40,415 nt of DNA, from positions 1 to 40,415 of the forward strand of contig JAKFVC010000150.1 in the NCBI GenBank assembly GCA_021732415.1, in the 5' to 3' direction. Positions 32,231 to 39,466 of the stretch are shown here, in pieces. The position numbers and the translations under genes are program-made. This DNA is from Planctomycetaceae bacterium. GTDB taxonomy: Bacteria; Planctomycetota; Planctomycetia; Planctomycetales; Planctomycetaceae. The notes under the pieces are model-generated. The model made no database searches and had not been told where the DNA came from. It saw nothing but the letters and a program-made list of their open reading frames with translations. Positions within the stretch are counted from its first letter, which is position 1; every line of letters starts with the position of its first letter.

Positions 32231-34372
32231 CTACTCCACGTTCAATTTGATCAACTTCTGTTCGGCCTTCTCATCCAACGTGATGGGGATAATCCAAGTG
32301 GCATTCTTGAACTTGCAAACGCCGCTCTTGCCATCGCGGCAGTAGGAATAGCTCACCGTCAATCGGTACTTGCCAGTGCCACTTTTGGCTGCCAGGGGGA
32401 TTTCAAACGCGATTTTTCCAGCGTCCGGCTGCACTTCTTCCTTCTGGTCGAGCAGTTCCTTGGCCACCAGGTCCTGATCGCCTTCGGCCTTCAAGCGGTA
32501 GGTCACGGGGGCCAGCTTGTTGAACTTGAAGCCCTCGGGCAGCTTGACCGCCACTTCGAACTTCAATTTCTCGCCAGCCGCCACCGTTTGAGCAGCCACT
32601 TCGGTCGGCTTGGGTCCAACAGCCGGCGATTCGGCCGCGGCGACTGGCTTGGGAGCCTCTAGGCCGACTAGCTCGAGGACAGACGACTTCTTGGTCTCCA
32701 GATCGTACACCCGAATCTGATGGTTGTTGGTATCGGCGATATACATCTTGTTGGTGCCGGCAAATGCCAATCCAGCGGGTTCAGAAAGCTGCACCGGATC
32801 ATCCTTGGAACCCGCCTTGCCCGTGCCGAGGAATGTCTTCGAGGTGCGCTTGGCGATATCCACAATCTTGATTTTGTGGTTGTAGCTGTCCGCAACGTAC
32901 AACTGCCCATTCTGATAGGCAATGCCCAGCGGATGCTGCAAGCGGGCTTCGTCGCCGACGCCATCGATATCACCGAATTCAAACAGACAACGCCCCTGAG
33001 CCAGATCCGACGTGCCCACGATGGTGGTCACTTCGCCTTCCGGATCCAGGGGGATCTTGCGAACTGCCGAGCCTTCGCTGTCCACGACGTACAGGAATTT
33101 GCCGTCAGTCGCCATCCCCGACGGTTGGGCCAAGGCCGATTCGCTGAGGGTCCCGTTGATGATGTCCTCACGCCCCGATCCGGCAAACACGTGGATGGAT
33201 TCTGGTCCATCCAGAACCCAGATCTGATGCGGCCCCGCCATCGCAATATACAGCTTGCCGTCGATCTTCTTGACGTCCCACGGGCTGGAGAGTGCCGTTT
33301 CCAACGGCTTGCCGCCACGCACACGTTCCTTCGTTTGCTCCCCGGTGCCGGCGATCGTTTCAACCGTCTTCTTGTCGAGATCAACGACGCGAATCGAGTG
33401 ATTCTCGGTATCGGCGACATACAGCAGATTGCCATCGAGATCCATCCCCTGGGGATGATCAAACTGGGCCTTTTCAAAGCTGCCATCTTGCATGCCGATG
33501 GCTCCGGAACCAATCACCGTCTGAACTTTGCCATTGAGATCGCTGACCACGATGCGGTTGTGGTTGCTGTCCGAAATAAACAGCCGCTGTCCCTCGTTAT
33601 CGGCGAGAATCTTGCCCGGAAAGCGCAATGGTGTCGGAGCAGCCTTATCGGCTTCCAGATCAAACTTCACCGGCGTCTCGTCGAGTGTTCCCTTGGCCTT
33701 GTGGTAAGTGATCAGTTTATTGATCACCGTTTCCATGATCTCACGATTGCCTTCGCCCGAGACATACCCGCAGTAGTAGCCTTCGGGATCCAGCAGCACG
33801 AGTGTCGGCCAGGAGTGAACTCCAAACTTGCGCCAGACCGTCATGCTGGAATCATTGATCACCGGATGTTCGATTTCGTATCGCAGAATCGCCCGGCGAA
33901 TATTCTCCGTGTCCTTCTCGTTGTCGAACTTCGCGGAATGGACGCCAATGACAACGATTTCCTTCCCGTACTTCTTCTCGAGATAGGCCAAATCCGGCAA
34001 CACGTGCATGCAGTTAATGCAGCAGTAGGTCCAGAAGTCGAGCAGCACAATCTTGCCGCGCAGGTCCTTCAGGGTGATTTCGCCCCCCGTATTCAACCAT
34101 CCCGCGCCACCTTCCAAAGCCGGAGCCGGGAAGCGCTTGGGGAACGGATTGTCGACCCCTTCAGGCTCCTTGGGTTCCGCTTCCTTTGGTTCTTTGGGAT
34201 CAGCATCCTTGGCATCCGCATCCTTCGCGGGGGGCGTCTTGGGTTTAGCAGGCTGAGCTTTGGCCTTCGGTGCCGGTGCATCCTGCGCGACTGCCAGCGG
34301 TATAGGTCCGAATGCAACGACCATCAACAGAGCGAGGCCAGCCGCAAGAATGACGAGATTCCTCTGAGCCAT
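32231..34372 (-). CDS. Secreted thioredoxin-like / NHL beta-propeller protein (NHLRC2-like)
   Basis: The protein has 713 residues from the ATG at 34372, supported by AGAAGGA 8 nt upstream; a TTG two codons earlier would overlap that spacer. A signal peptide ends near AVAQ (about residue 30). A Lys/Asp/Glu/Pro-rich spacer (about 31-72, with DADAKDADPKEPKE repeats) precedes a thioredoxin fold with active site CCINC (117-121), LLDFWTYCCINCMHVLPDL. Then come about six NHL repeats (LFISDSNHNRIVVSDLNG, LYVADTENHSIRVVDL, LYVADSYNHKIKIVDI, MYIADTNNHQIRVYDL) and a C-terminal beta domain (about 585-713) with a CRDGKSGVCKF loop. The order thioredoxin-NHL-beta and the CCINC motif match NHLRC2. The redox partner is unknown. 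Confidence 0.93.
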   Translation of the reverse strand: MAQRNLVILAAGLALLMVVAFGPIPLAVAQDAPAPKAKAQPAKPKTPPAKDADAKDADPKEPKEAEPKEPEGVDNPFPKRFPAPALEGGAGWLNTGGEITLKDLRGKIVLLDFWTYCCINCMHVLPDLAYLEKKYGKEIVVIGVHSAKFDNEKDTENIRRAILRYEIEHPVINDSSMTVWRKFGVHSWPTLVLLDPEGYYCGYVSGEGNREIMETVINKLITYHKAKGTLDETPVKFDLEADKAAPTPLRFPGKILADNEGQRLFISDSNHNRIVVSDLNGKVQTVIGSGAIGMQDGSFEKAQFDHPQGMDLDGNLLYVADTENHSIRVVDLDKKTVETIAGTGEQTKERVRGGKPLETALSSPWDVKKIDGKLYIAMAGPHQIWVLDGPESIHVFAGSGREDIINGTLSESALAQPSGMATDGKFLYVVDSEGSAVRKIPLDPEGEVTTIVGTSDLAQGRCLFEFGDIDGVGDEARLQHPLGIAYQNGQLYVADSYNHKIKIVDIAKRTSKTFLGTGKAGSKDDPVQLSEPAGLAFAGTNKMYIADTNNHQIRVYDLETKKSSVLELVGLEAPKPVAAAESPAVGPKPTEVAAQTVAAGEKLKFEVAVKLPEGFKFNKLAPVTYRLKAEGDQDLVAKELLDQKEEVQPDAGKIAFEIPLAAKSGTGKYRLTVSYSYCRDGKSGVCKFKNATWIIPITLDEKAEQKLIKLNVE

Positions 34373-34380
34373 CTGCAAGA

Positions 34381-34387
34381 TCCTTCT
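34381..34387 (-). promoter_or_regulatory. Ribosome binding site of the NHL gene
   Basis: AGAAGGA on the minus strand is spaced 8 nt from the ATG at 34372, fixing that start over the TTG at 34378. Confidence 0.75.
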
Positions 34388-34545
34388 GAGGGCAAGGTAA
34401 TAGTCACTGCAGCCAAAGGGCGTTCAACCCCCGCCGCGATTTCACTTAAACCAATGCTGATCTTACAACTCAGACATCTGTTCTGCCAAGGGATTGGGTT
34501 AGTTCGCCAGATTCCCGTGCATCATTCAAGAACCAGAAGGATTGG

Positions 34546-34620
34546 ATCTCACGCAAAGGCGCCAAGGCGCAAAGAATTCATCTCTTCCTAACTTTGCGCC
34601 TTGGCGGCTTTGCGTGAGAT
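34546..34620. repeat. Inverted repeat of the CGCAAAGGCGCCAAGG type (family K)
   Basis: Arms 34546-34574 and 34592-34620 are 29 nt with one mismatch, around a 17-nt loop. They consist of repeated AAAGGCG/CAAGGCG words, a common intergenic repeat style. It lies early in the 1027-bp gap 34373-35399. Confidence 0.85.
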
Positions 34621-34858
34621 AATTCTGTTTGCAAACCGCCGACAAAGCACAACTCAAACTCCATGCGATCTCAAGACGAATGCCACATCCCTCTCGCTGG
34701 ACTTTGCCCATATCCCATAAACCCCAGCTGTCCCATCCGATTTGCCAACCGGATTCTGCAAATTGCCAGAAGCTGCGGTGTATCCCTCTAGGCACCGCCA
34801 AATCCCTCTTAAAACACCCGAATTGCCATGCGGATGCACTGATCACAAGGTGAACAAA

Positions 34859-34955
34859 TTGACGCTGAATCCGGTCGAAAAGATAACCCTAATAATGAGT
34901 TAGGGATGCGATTGGTCGGAATCGCGTTGACAATTTTGAACATTCCGAATAATCT
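34859..34955 (+). promoter_or_regulatory. Two candidate sigma70-type promoters in the 1-kb gap
   Basis: TTGACG (34859-34864), 17 bp, GATAAC (34882-34887); and TTGACA (34927-34932), 17 bp, TAATCT (34950-34955). Both point towards the DUF1573 gene but lie 445-510 bp upstream of it. Between 34956 and 35399 I see no convincing coding frame, REP unit or terminator, so a long leader or an unrecognised RNA is possible. Confidence 0.35.
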
Positions 34956-35399
34956 CGCCCGGAGAGTCGACGTTGTCAGGGATGGCCGTCATGCCCTGTT
35001 CGGCGCTGTCGACTGAACCGATATACTGACCACGACTGGTGTCCTGAGCGCTAATACTGGATTATCCGGTCCAGAAATGAGAGCGAATACATCCTTCGCG
35101 AGCAGTAATGTCACCGTGAGAGGCAGAGCTTACGTGCCTTCGCCAAGCCGAACTTGATCGACCGAATTCTCAAGAATTTTCGGCGATTTAGCTCGGTGCG
35201 CTGGCGATGGCGAGTATGTTTGATTGCTGATCGCGGATGTTAGCCCGAGGGTCAGTTATTGAAGTCCCGTCCGGTTGAATGGTCAGCCTAAAATAGTCTG
35301 TCAGTCACCGGGGGCCAGCGGGATGTTCGGTACAGCAGCGAGCATCACATTCTCCAGCATTGTTCCTCAGAATATTGAGTGATCAGAGTGAGAAAGATC

Positions 35400-36536
35400 A
35401 TGTACAGGTTCGCGTCATCCGTAGCAATCATGGCCTGTGGCTGGGTGTTGACTGCGAACTCAGCACTGGCTCAGGAGGCGAATTACTTCGCCTCAACGCC
35501 CGCTCGGCAACTGAGCTGGGCGGAAGCCATGTTCGACAAGCACAGCCACGACTTTGGAACAGTCGCGCGGGGTGCGGATGTCGTGCTGCGGCTCAAGGTC
35601 ACCAACAAATATGTGGAGACAATCCACTTCAGTGAAGCTCACACGAGCTGCAATTGCATCTCCGCCCGGATCCTCAGCCCCACGTTGAAAACTTGGGAAG
35701 AGGGCATCATCGAGGTGAAGCTCAACACGCTGCAGTACAGCCGCGAACGCAATGCCAACGTGATCATTTCGATCGACCAGCCCACCTTCACCCAGATTAC
35801 GATTCCGATCCACGCCTACATCCGCACGGATGTCGTGATCGAACCCGGTTCTGCACTATTGGGAACCGTTTCTCAGGGTGCCGGGATGGAGCAGAAGTTG
35901 CGGATCAGCTACGCGGGAAGTGCGAGCTGGCAGATTTCCAACGTGAAGTCACGCAATCCGAACGTCGTCTGTTCGGTCCGAGAATTGTCTCGACTGGCAA
36001 ACGGCCCCTCGGCCAATATCAACTACGAACTGACCGTCAAGCTGGCCCCGAACACTCCGGCCGGCGAACTCCGCGAACAGATCGTGTTGCTGACGAATGA
36101 CGTCAACAGCCCGCAAATCCCGATCTTGGTCGAAGGACGCGTCATCGCCGAGTATTCGATAACTCCTCCCTCGATCGCCCTGAAGGGAATGAAGCCCGGC
36201 GATAAGGAAGAAGTCAACATTGTAATTCGTGGCCAGAAGCCGTTTGCCGTCGAGAAAATCGAAAGCAACAGCGGGTCCGAGTCCTATCAAGTGAAGCTGC
36301 CTCAGCGAGATCGCATGTCGATCGTGCAGATGCTGCGAGTCATTGTGAAGGCTCCCGACACCCCGGGGCCGCTCGAAGAAGTCTTCACCGTCACCGTGGC
36401 CGGACAGGGACCGAATGACAAGAAGCTGATCGAGTTCAAGTTGTCAGGCAAAGTGCTGCCCGGCGAAGCCGCCAAGTCGGGTACCGAACCGATCCAATCG
36501 CAAAGCGTGACAACCGCCAAGCCACCGACTCCGTAA
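35400..36536 (+). CDS. Secreted DUF1573 domain protein
   Basis: The protein has 378 residues from the ATG at 35400, which opens a good signal peptide (MYRFASSVAIMACGWVLTANSALA); a GTG at 35379 would add seven charged residues. A DUF1573 segment (about residues 45-140) shows the family pattern HDFGTVARGADVVLRLKVTNKY ... TSCNCISAR ... EGIIEVKLNT, a beta-sandwich (ASH/Ig-like) fold. Two or more further beta-sandwich repeats follow (IEPGSALLGTVSQGAGMEQKLRI; ITPPSIALKGMKPGDKEEVNIVI). The TSCNC cysteines are the usual paired Cys of the family and may form a disulfide. The protein should be periplasmic; its function is not established. It is followed by an extended hairpin element and converges on the PHP gene. 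Confidence 0.88.
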   Translation: MYRFASSVAIMACGWVLTANSALAQEANYFASTPARQLSWAEAMFDKHSHDFGTVARGADVVLRLKVTNKYVETIHFSEAHTSCNCISARILSPTLKTWEEGIIEVKLNTLQYSRERNANVIISIDQPTFTQITIPIHAYIRTDVVIEPGSALLGTVSQGAGMEQKLRISYAGSASWQISNVKSRNPNVVCSVRELSRLANGPSANINYELTVKLAPNTPAGELREQIVLLTNDVNSPQIPILVEGRVIAEYSITPPSIALKGMKPGDKEEVNIVIRGQKPFAVEKIESNSGSESYQVKLPQRDRMSIVQMLRVIVKAPDTPGPLEEVFTVTVAGQGPNDKKLIEFKLSGKVLPGEAAKSGTEPIQSQSVTTAKPPTP

Positions 36537-36538
36537 AC

Positions 36539-36650
36539 GTGGCCGACGCTGCTGGCGTCGACATCAAATGGGTTGAACCGGCGATGAATCACAGTGCTCC
36601 GTGGCTGGACGGACAGTGACTCACCGCCGGTTTTCGCTTTGATGCGACGC
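36539..36650. repeat. REP-like unit (family G) merged with an extended imperfect hairpin
   Basis: GTGG plus CCGACGC-TGCTG-GCGTCG (36539-36560) runs into a longer palindrome. GCGTCG and CATCAAA (36555-36568) pair with TTTGATG and CGACGC (36638-36650), and a 17-bp inner stem (36576-36592 with 36616-36632, AACCGGCG core) carries two mismatches that become G-U pairs in minus-strand RNA. TTTTCGCTTT follows the inner stem on the plus strand, so it may also end the DUF1573 transcript. The remainder of the 410-bp gap 36537-36946 shows no supported gene. Confidence 0.7.
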
Positions 36651-36946
36651 AATCAAACCGTGGGATGGGTCTTCAAGCCTTAGGTTTGTACGACTTTTTA
36701 CAATCCTTCGCGAGTTGAACAACGCGGACTTCCTTGGGAATCGCGTGTTTGTGGTCTCGGCGCGGCAGTTGTGGTGGAGGCGGGGGTCGCGATACAGATC
36801 AGGTAGGTCTCTCTGAACACTCAGGAACAGCGGAGTGGATATCATCGCGCGGTGGGGTGCGCGAACGTGATGGAACGTGCGCATGCAGTTCAAGGATGTT
36901 GTCATGGCCGCTTTCAATTGGGATCCTGGTGACCCGTCCCACGAAT

Positions 36947-38299
36947 TCATCGATCCGTCCCACTTGCGGGTTTCTTAGCGCCAGGTCCCAAAGCCGGTTG
37001 CACCCAGGCTTGTTCGAAGTCGCCGATGGTTGATGGGTTCGGATGGATCTTGGTCGACGTAATTCGAGCCCGCACATAGAGCTCATCGCCGGTGAACTGA
37101 TAGCTGGCTGACGTTCCGGTGGACTTCGCGAACACTTTGCCGATGTCTTCGCTGTAGCGACGGGTGACATTCATCTCATTACCGTCCTTATCGACGACCG
37201 GAGTGCTCGCGGGATCGAAACCAGAACGCGTTCCGATGAACTCCACTGTGTATTCCACATCGGGCTCACCATCGATATCAATCGTGAGCCCCTTCTCATC
37301 GGAGACGACGCGGTTGAGAGTCACTCCAGACGAGGAATAGAACCGGCCCTTTTCCAGGTTTTCAATCAGCGAGGCGGGGGTCAACTCGTTTGCGAGCACC
37401 ATGACCCAGCCGCGTCCCGGTTCGGATTTGCGACTGGGGATCTGGTGATAATTGTGCCCGTCATCGGTGGCAATACCGTACATCAGCGGCAGCTCCAATT
37501 CTGTCAGCCGCTTCGCCAGAATGATGTCCCAAATCCGCTCCGTTGAGGCATGGACATCGTCGCCTCGATTGTTGACCCCGGGATGTCCGTTGTAGACCTC
37601 GAAGAAGTTTTCACCCCGCACTTTCGCCAGATCTTCTGCCGTAATTCCCCAGCCAAAATTCGGATGATTCAGGTGTACGAAGATCGGCTGGCCCGTTCGT
37701 TCGCGTTGGGCGATGACGGAATTGGTATTGTTCTGCATCACTTCGTAGACTGATTCACCCCCCAGCGGAACGACCAGTTCCTGCACGTTGGTCGCATTCA
37801 TGTGAATCGGTTTTTTCTGGAACTTGTCGGTGACTTCCTCACCCTGAATCAGCAGGAACTTACCAGGCTCGCCGATTTTTTGCGTGACTTGGTCAAAGGT
37901 CTTCAGCTTCACTTCCAGACGCCCTTCACGCATCCGGTCTTCCACCCAATTCTCGGGAAAGCGGGTACGCAGTTTGTCGTAAGCCAGCCGCTTCCCAGCG
38001 TTTTTTTCGACATCGATCCAACGTTCTTTGCGTTGCAAGACGTTGTGATCGGTGAAACACAGGAAGTCGTACTCGTGATCTCGATACCAGACGGCAATCA
38101 TCTCGAGGTACTCGTCGCCGTCACTCCAGAGCGAGTGGGTGTGAAGATTGCCGCGATACCAGCGTTCGGCGTTGTTGGCCGCCAGGACCTTCGTTCCATT
38201 GACGAAACTTGTTGGAACCGCAGGCTGATTCCACAAACAGGCCAGACAGATAACGGCAGTCAGAGAAGCCGCACAGCACCAGCGCCAGTGACGAGACAT
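36947..38299 (-). CDS. Secreted PHP-domain metal-dependent phosphoesterase-like protein
   Basis: The protein has 450 residues, with GAGG 8 nt before the ATG at 38299. The N-terminal hydrophobic stretch (about residues 9-24, CAASLTAVICLACLW) is a signal peptide or anchor. The PHP metal-binding motifs are in order: NLHTHSLWSDGD (His53, His55), CFTDHN (Asp84, His85), IQGEEVTD, FVHLNHPNFGW and GIATDDGHNY, which together should bind up to three metal ions. The C-terminal part (about 330-440) is a beta domain without a clear name. PHP enzymes hydrolyse phosphoesters; substrate and export make nucleotide polymerase proofreading roles unlikely. A REP-like composite directly abuts the ribosome binding site. 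cdsA lies upstream on the same strand. Confidence 0.85.
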   Translation of the reverse strand: MSRHWRWCCAASLTAVICLACLWNQPAVPTSFVNGTKVLAANNAERWYRGNLHTHSLWSDGDEYLEMIAVWYRDHEYDFLCFTDHNVLQRKERWIDVEKNAGKRLAYDKLRTRFPENWVEDRMREGRLEVKLKTFDQVTQKIGEPGKFLLIQGEEVTDKFQKKPIHMNATNVQELVVPLGGESVYEVMQNNTNSVIAQRERTGQPIFVHLNHPNFGWGITAEDLAKVRGENFFEVYNGHPGVNNRGDDVHASTERIWDIILAKRLTELELPLMYGIATDDGHNYHQIPSRKSEPGRGWVMVLANELTPASLIENLEKGRFYSSSGVTLNRVVSDEKGLTIDIDGEPDVEYTVEFIGTRSGFDPASTPVVDKDGNEMNVTRRYSEDIGKVFAKSTGTSASYQFTGDELYVRARITSTKIHPNPSTIGDFEQAWVQPALGPGAKKPASGTDR

Positions 38300-38311
38300 A
38301 GGAGTTACCTC

Positions 38312-38378
38312 GTAGAAGAATTCGTAAGAATTCTTAGGCTGATCCGTGTCAGGCGGAAGTCTTACGACGTTCCGCTAC
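38312..38378. repeat. Composite REP-like element (families C and B), copy 2
   Basis: Unit C (38312-38338, GTAG-AAGAATTC-GTAA-GAATTCTT-AGG) is followed by unit B inverse (38352-38378, ending CCGCTAC). Reverse-complemented, it matches the 15061-15126 element except for the 13-bp centre. A further partial C (CCTAAGAATTCGCG) starts at about 38377. It lies immediately upstream of the PHP gene's ribosome binding site (38308-38311). Confidence 0.88.
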
Positions 38379-38474
38379 CTAAGAATTCGCGTCCTATCCA
38401 AACACCACATGATGAATCTCTACCCTGAATTTCACCTCGATCTACCGACGTTTTTTGAAGCATCGGCCACGCGG

Positions 38475-39362
38475 CTACAACGGCAAGATCAACCACAGCA
38501 GATAAGCTACCGGTGCCGCGTAAATGACGCTATCGACAAGATCCAGGATTCCGCCAAATTCCGGCAGTAATTCCGCAGAATCCTTCTGTCCCGTGTCCCG
38601 TTTAATCAAAGATTCGCACAAATCTCCCATGAGTCCCACAATTCCAATGGCGACACCAAATCCGGCGGCAGCAAAGAGGTTGGCCCGCGAACCATGTGGA
38701 TTCAACAAGGGAGCCAGGCACCCAAACCAGAACAGGGATCCCAATGAAGCCCCCAGGACGGCGCCGCAGGCCCCCATCCAGGTCTTACCGGGACTCAGCC
38801 GTTCGATCAGCTTGCGGCGGCCGAAGAATTTTCCCAGAAAGTACGCACCAATATCCCCGCACTTCGCCGCCACGACCAGCGACCCCAATGCGACGTATCC
38901 CGCATCGGCCCCGGCCACCCAGCGCAGTTGCACAGTCAGACTGAGCAGAATTCCGACGTAACTGACGATGAAGATCTCCGCTCCGAGCGACTCCATGCTG
39001 TGCCCGGGCCGCTGGTAGCGATACGCTTCGCTCCACAGCAGCACCATCAGGGTCAGGGCAAACGCCAGCATCGCGGGCCCAAGTGCTGCAGTCTGTCGGA
39101 CGTAGAGATCCGCGGTGGGGGACCCTGCCCGCTCCAGCCAGTTCGCGCTCAGGACCAGCAGGCTGCCCAACTGCACCAGCCACGGCTGTACCGAGAACGA
39201 ACGGATCCGCAGCAATTGGCTGAGTTCCCAGGTGGCCCGTAGCGCGATCAGCACGGCGAGAGCCATCAGACCCCAGGCGGCGCGACCAGTGTAGGCATCG
39301 AGGGTCAGTAGTCCCGCCAGAGCCAGGGCCAGACAAGGACCAAGAATCATCCTCCAACGCAA
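38475..39362 (-). CDS. cdsA: Phosphatidate cytidylyltransferase CdsA
   Basis: A 295-residue polytopic membrane enzyme making CDP-diacylglycerol from phosphatidate and CTP. About seven to eight hydrophobic segments are visible. The CDS signature is clear: GAYFLGKFFGRRKLIERLSPGKTW, then GLMGDLCESLIKRDTGQKDSAELLPEFGGILDLVDSVIYAAPVAYL; the conserved Asp residues and KRD are present. The usual PGHGG(I)LDR reads PEFGGILDL, a small change near the metal site. The start is uncertain: TTG at 39362 has GAGG at 6 nt spacing, while the ATG at 39350 has GGAGG directly touching it, which is too close. uppS is 100 bp upstream on the same strand, the usual pairing for lipid and cell-envelope synthesis; dxr does not follow. 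Confidence 0.93.
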   Translation of the reverse strand: MRWRMILGPCLALALAGLLTLDAYTGRAAWGLMALAVLIALRATWELSQLLRIRSFSVQPWLVQLGSLLVLSANWLERAGSPTADLYVRQTAALGPAMLAFALTLMVLLWSEAYRYQRPGHSMESLGAEIFIVSYVGILLSLTVQLRWVAGADAGYVALGSLVVAAKCGDIGAYFLGKFFGRRKLIERLSPGKTWMGACGAVLGASLGSLFWFGCLAPLLNPHGSRANLFAAAGFGVAIGIVGLMGDLCESLIKRDTGQKDSAELLPEFGGILDLVDSVIYAAPVAYLLWLILPL

Positions 39363-39401
39363 AGCCAGCCTCGCAAATCTGTCTCAGGGACGGGGTCGAC
39401 T

Positions 39402-39466
39402 GTAGCCCGACTCTCTGAGTCGGGTGCATCAAACTTCAGGATACCCGACTCAGAGAGTCGGGCTAC
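39402..39466. repeat. Head-to-head family A REP-like pair between uppS and cdsA
   Basis: The unit at 39402-39424 (GTAG, CCCGACTC, TCT, GAGTCGGG) faces its inverse at 39444-39466. The inverse unit's GTAG (minus strand, 39466-39463) contains the TAG stop codon of uppS, so the repeat overlaps the gene end. Confidence 0.92.

Noticed and set aside
32720-34591. A 623-residue open frame on the plus strand across the NHL gene
   Set aside because: It is antisense to the thioredoxin/NHL protein, and its repeats (such as GDIHLV, GNVQLP) only mirror the NHL repeats of the real gene.
36621-36950. A possible 109-residue minus-strand gene upstream of the family G hairpin
   Set aside because: It overlaps the PHP gene end by four bases and crosses the hairpin element, with no recognisable motif and no Shine-Dalgarno; I consider it chance.
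36947-38299. A DNA polymerase-type PHP proofreading subunit or histidinol phosphatase
   Set aside because: It has a signal peptide and a C-terminal beta domain and lacks polymerase or HisK features, so only the general PHP label is kept.
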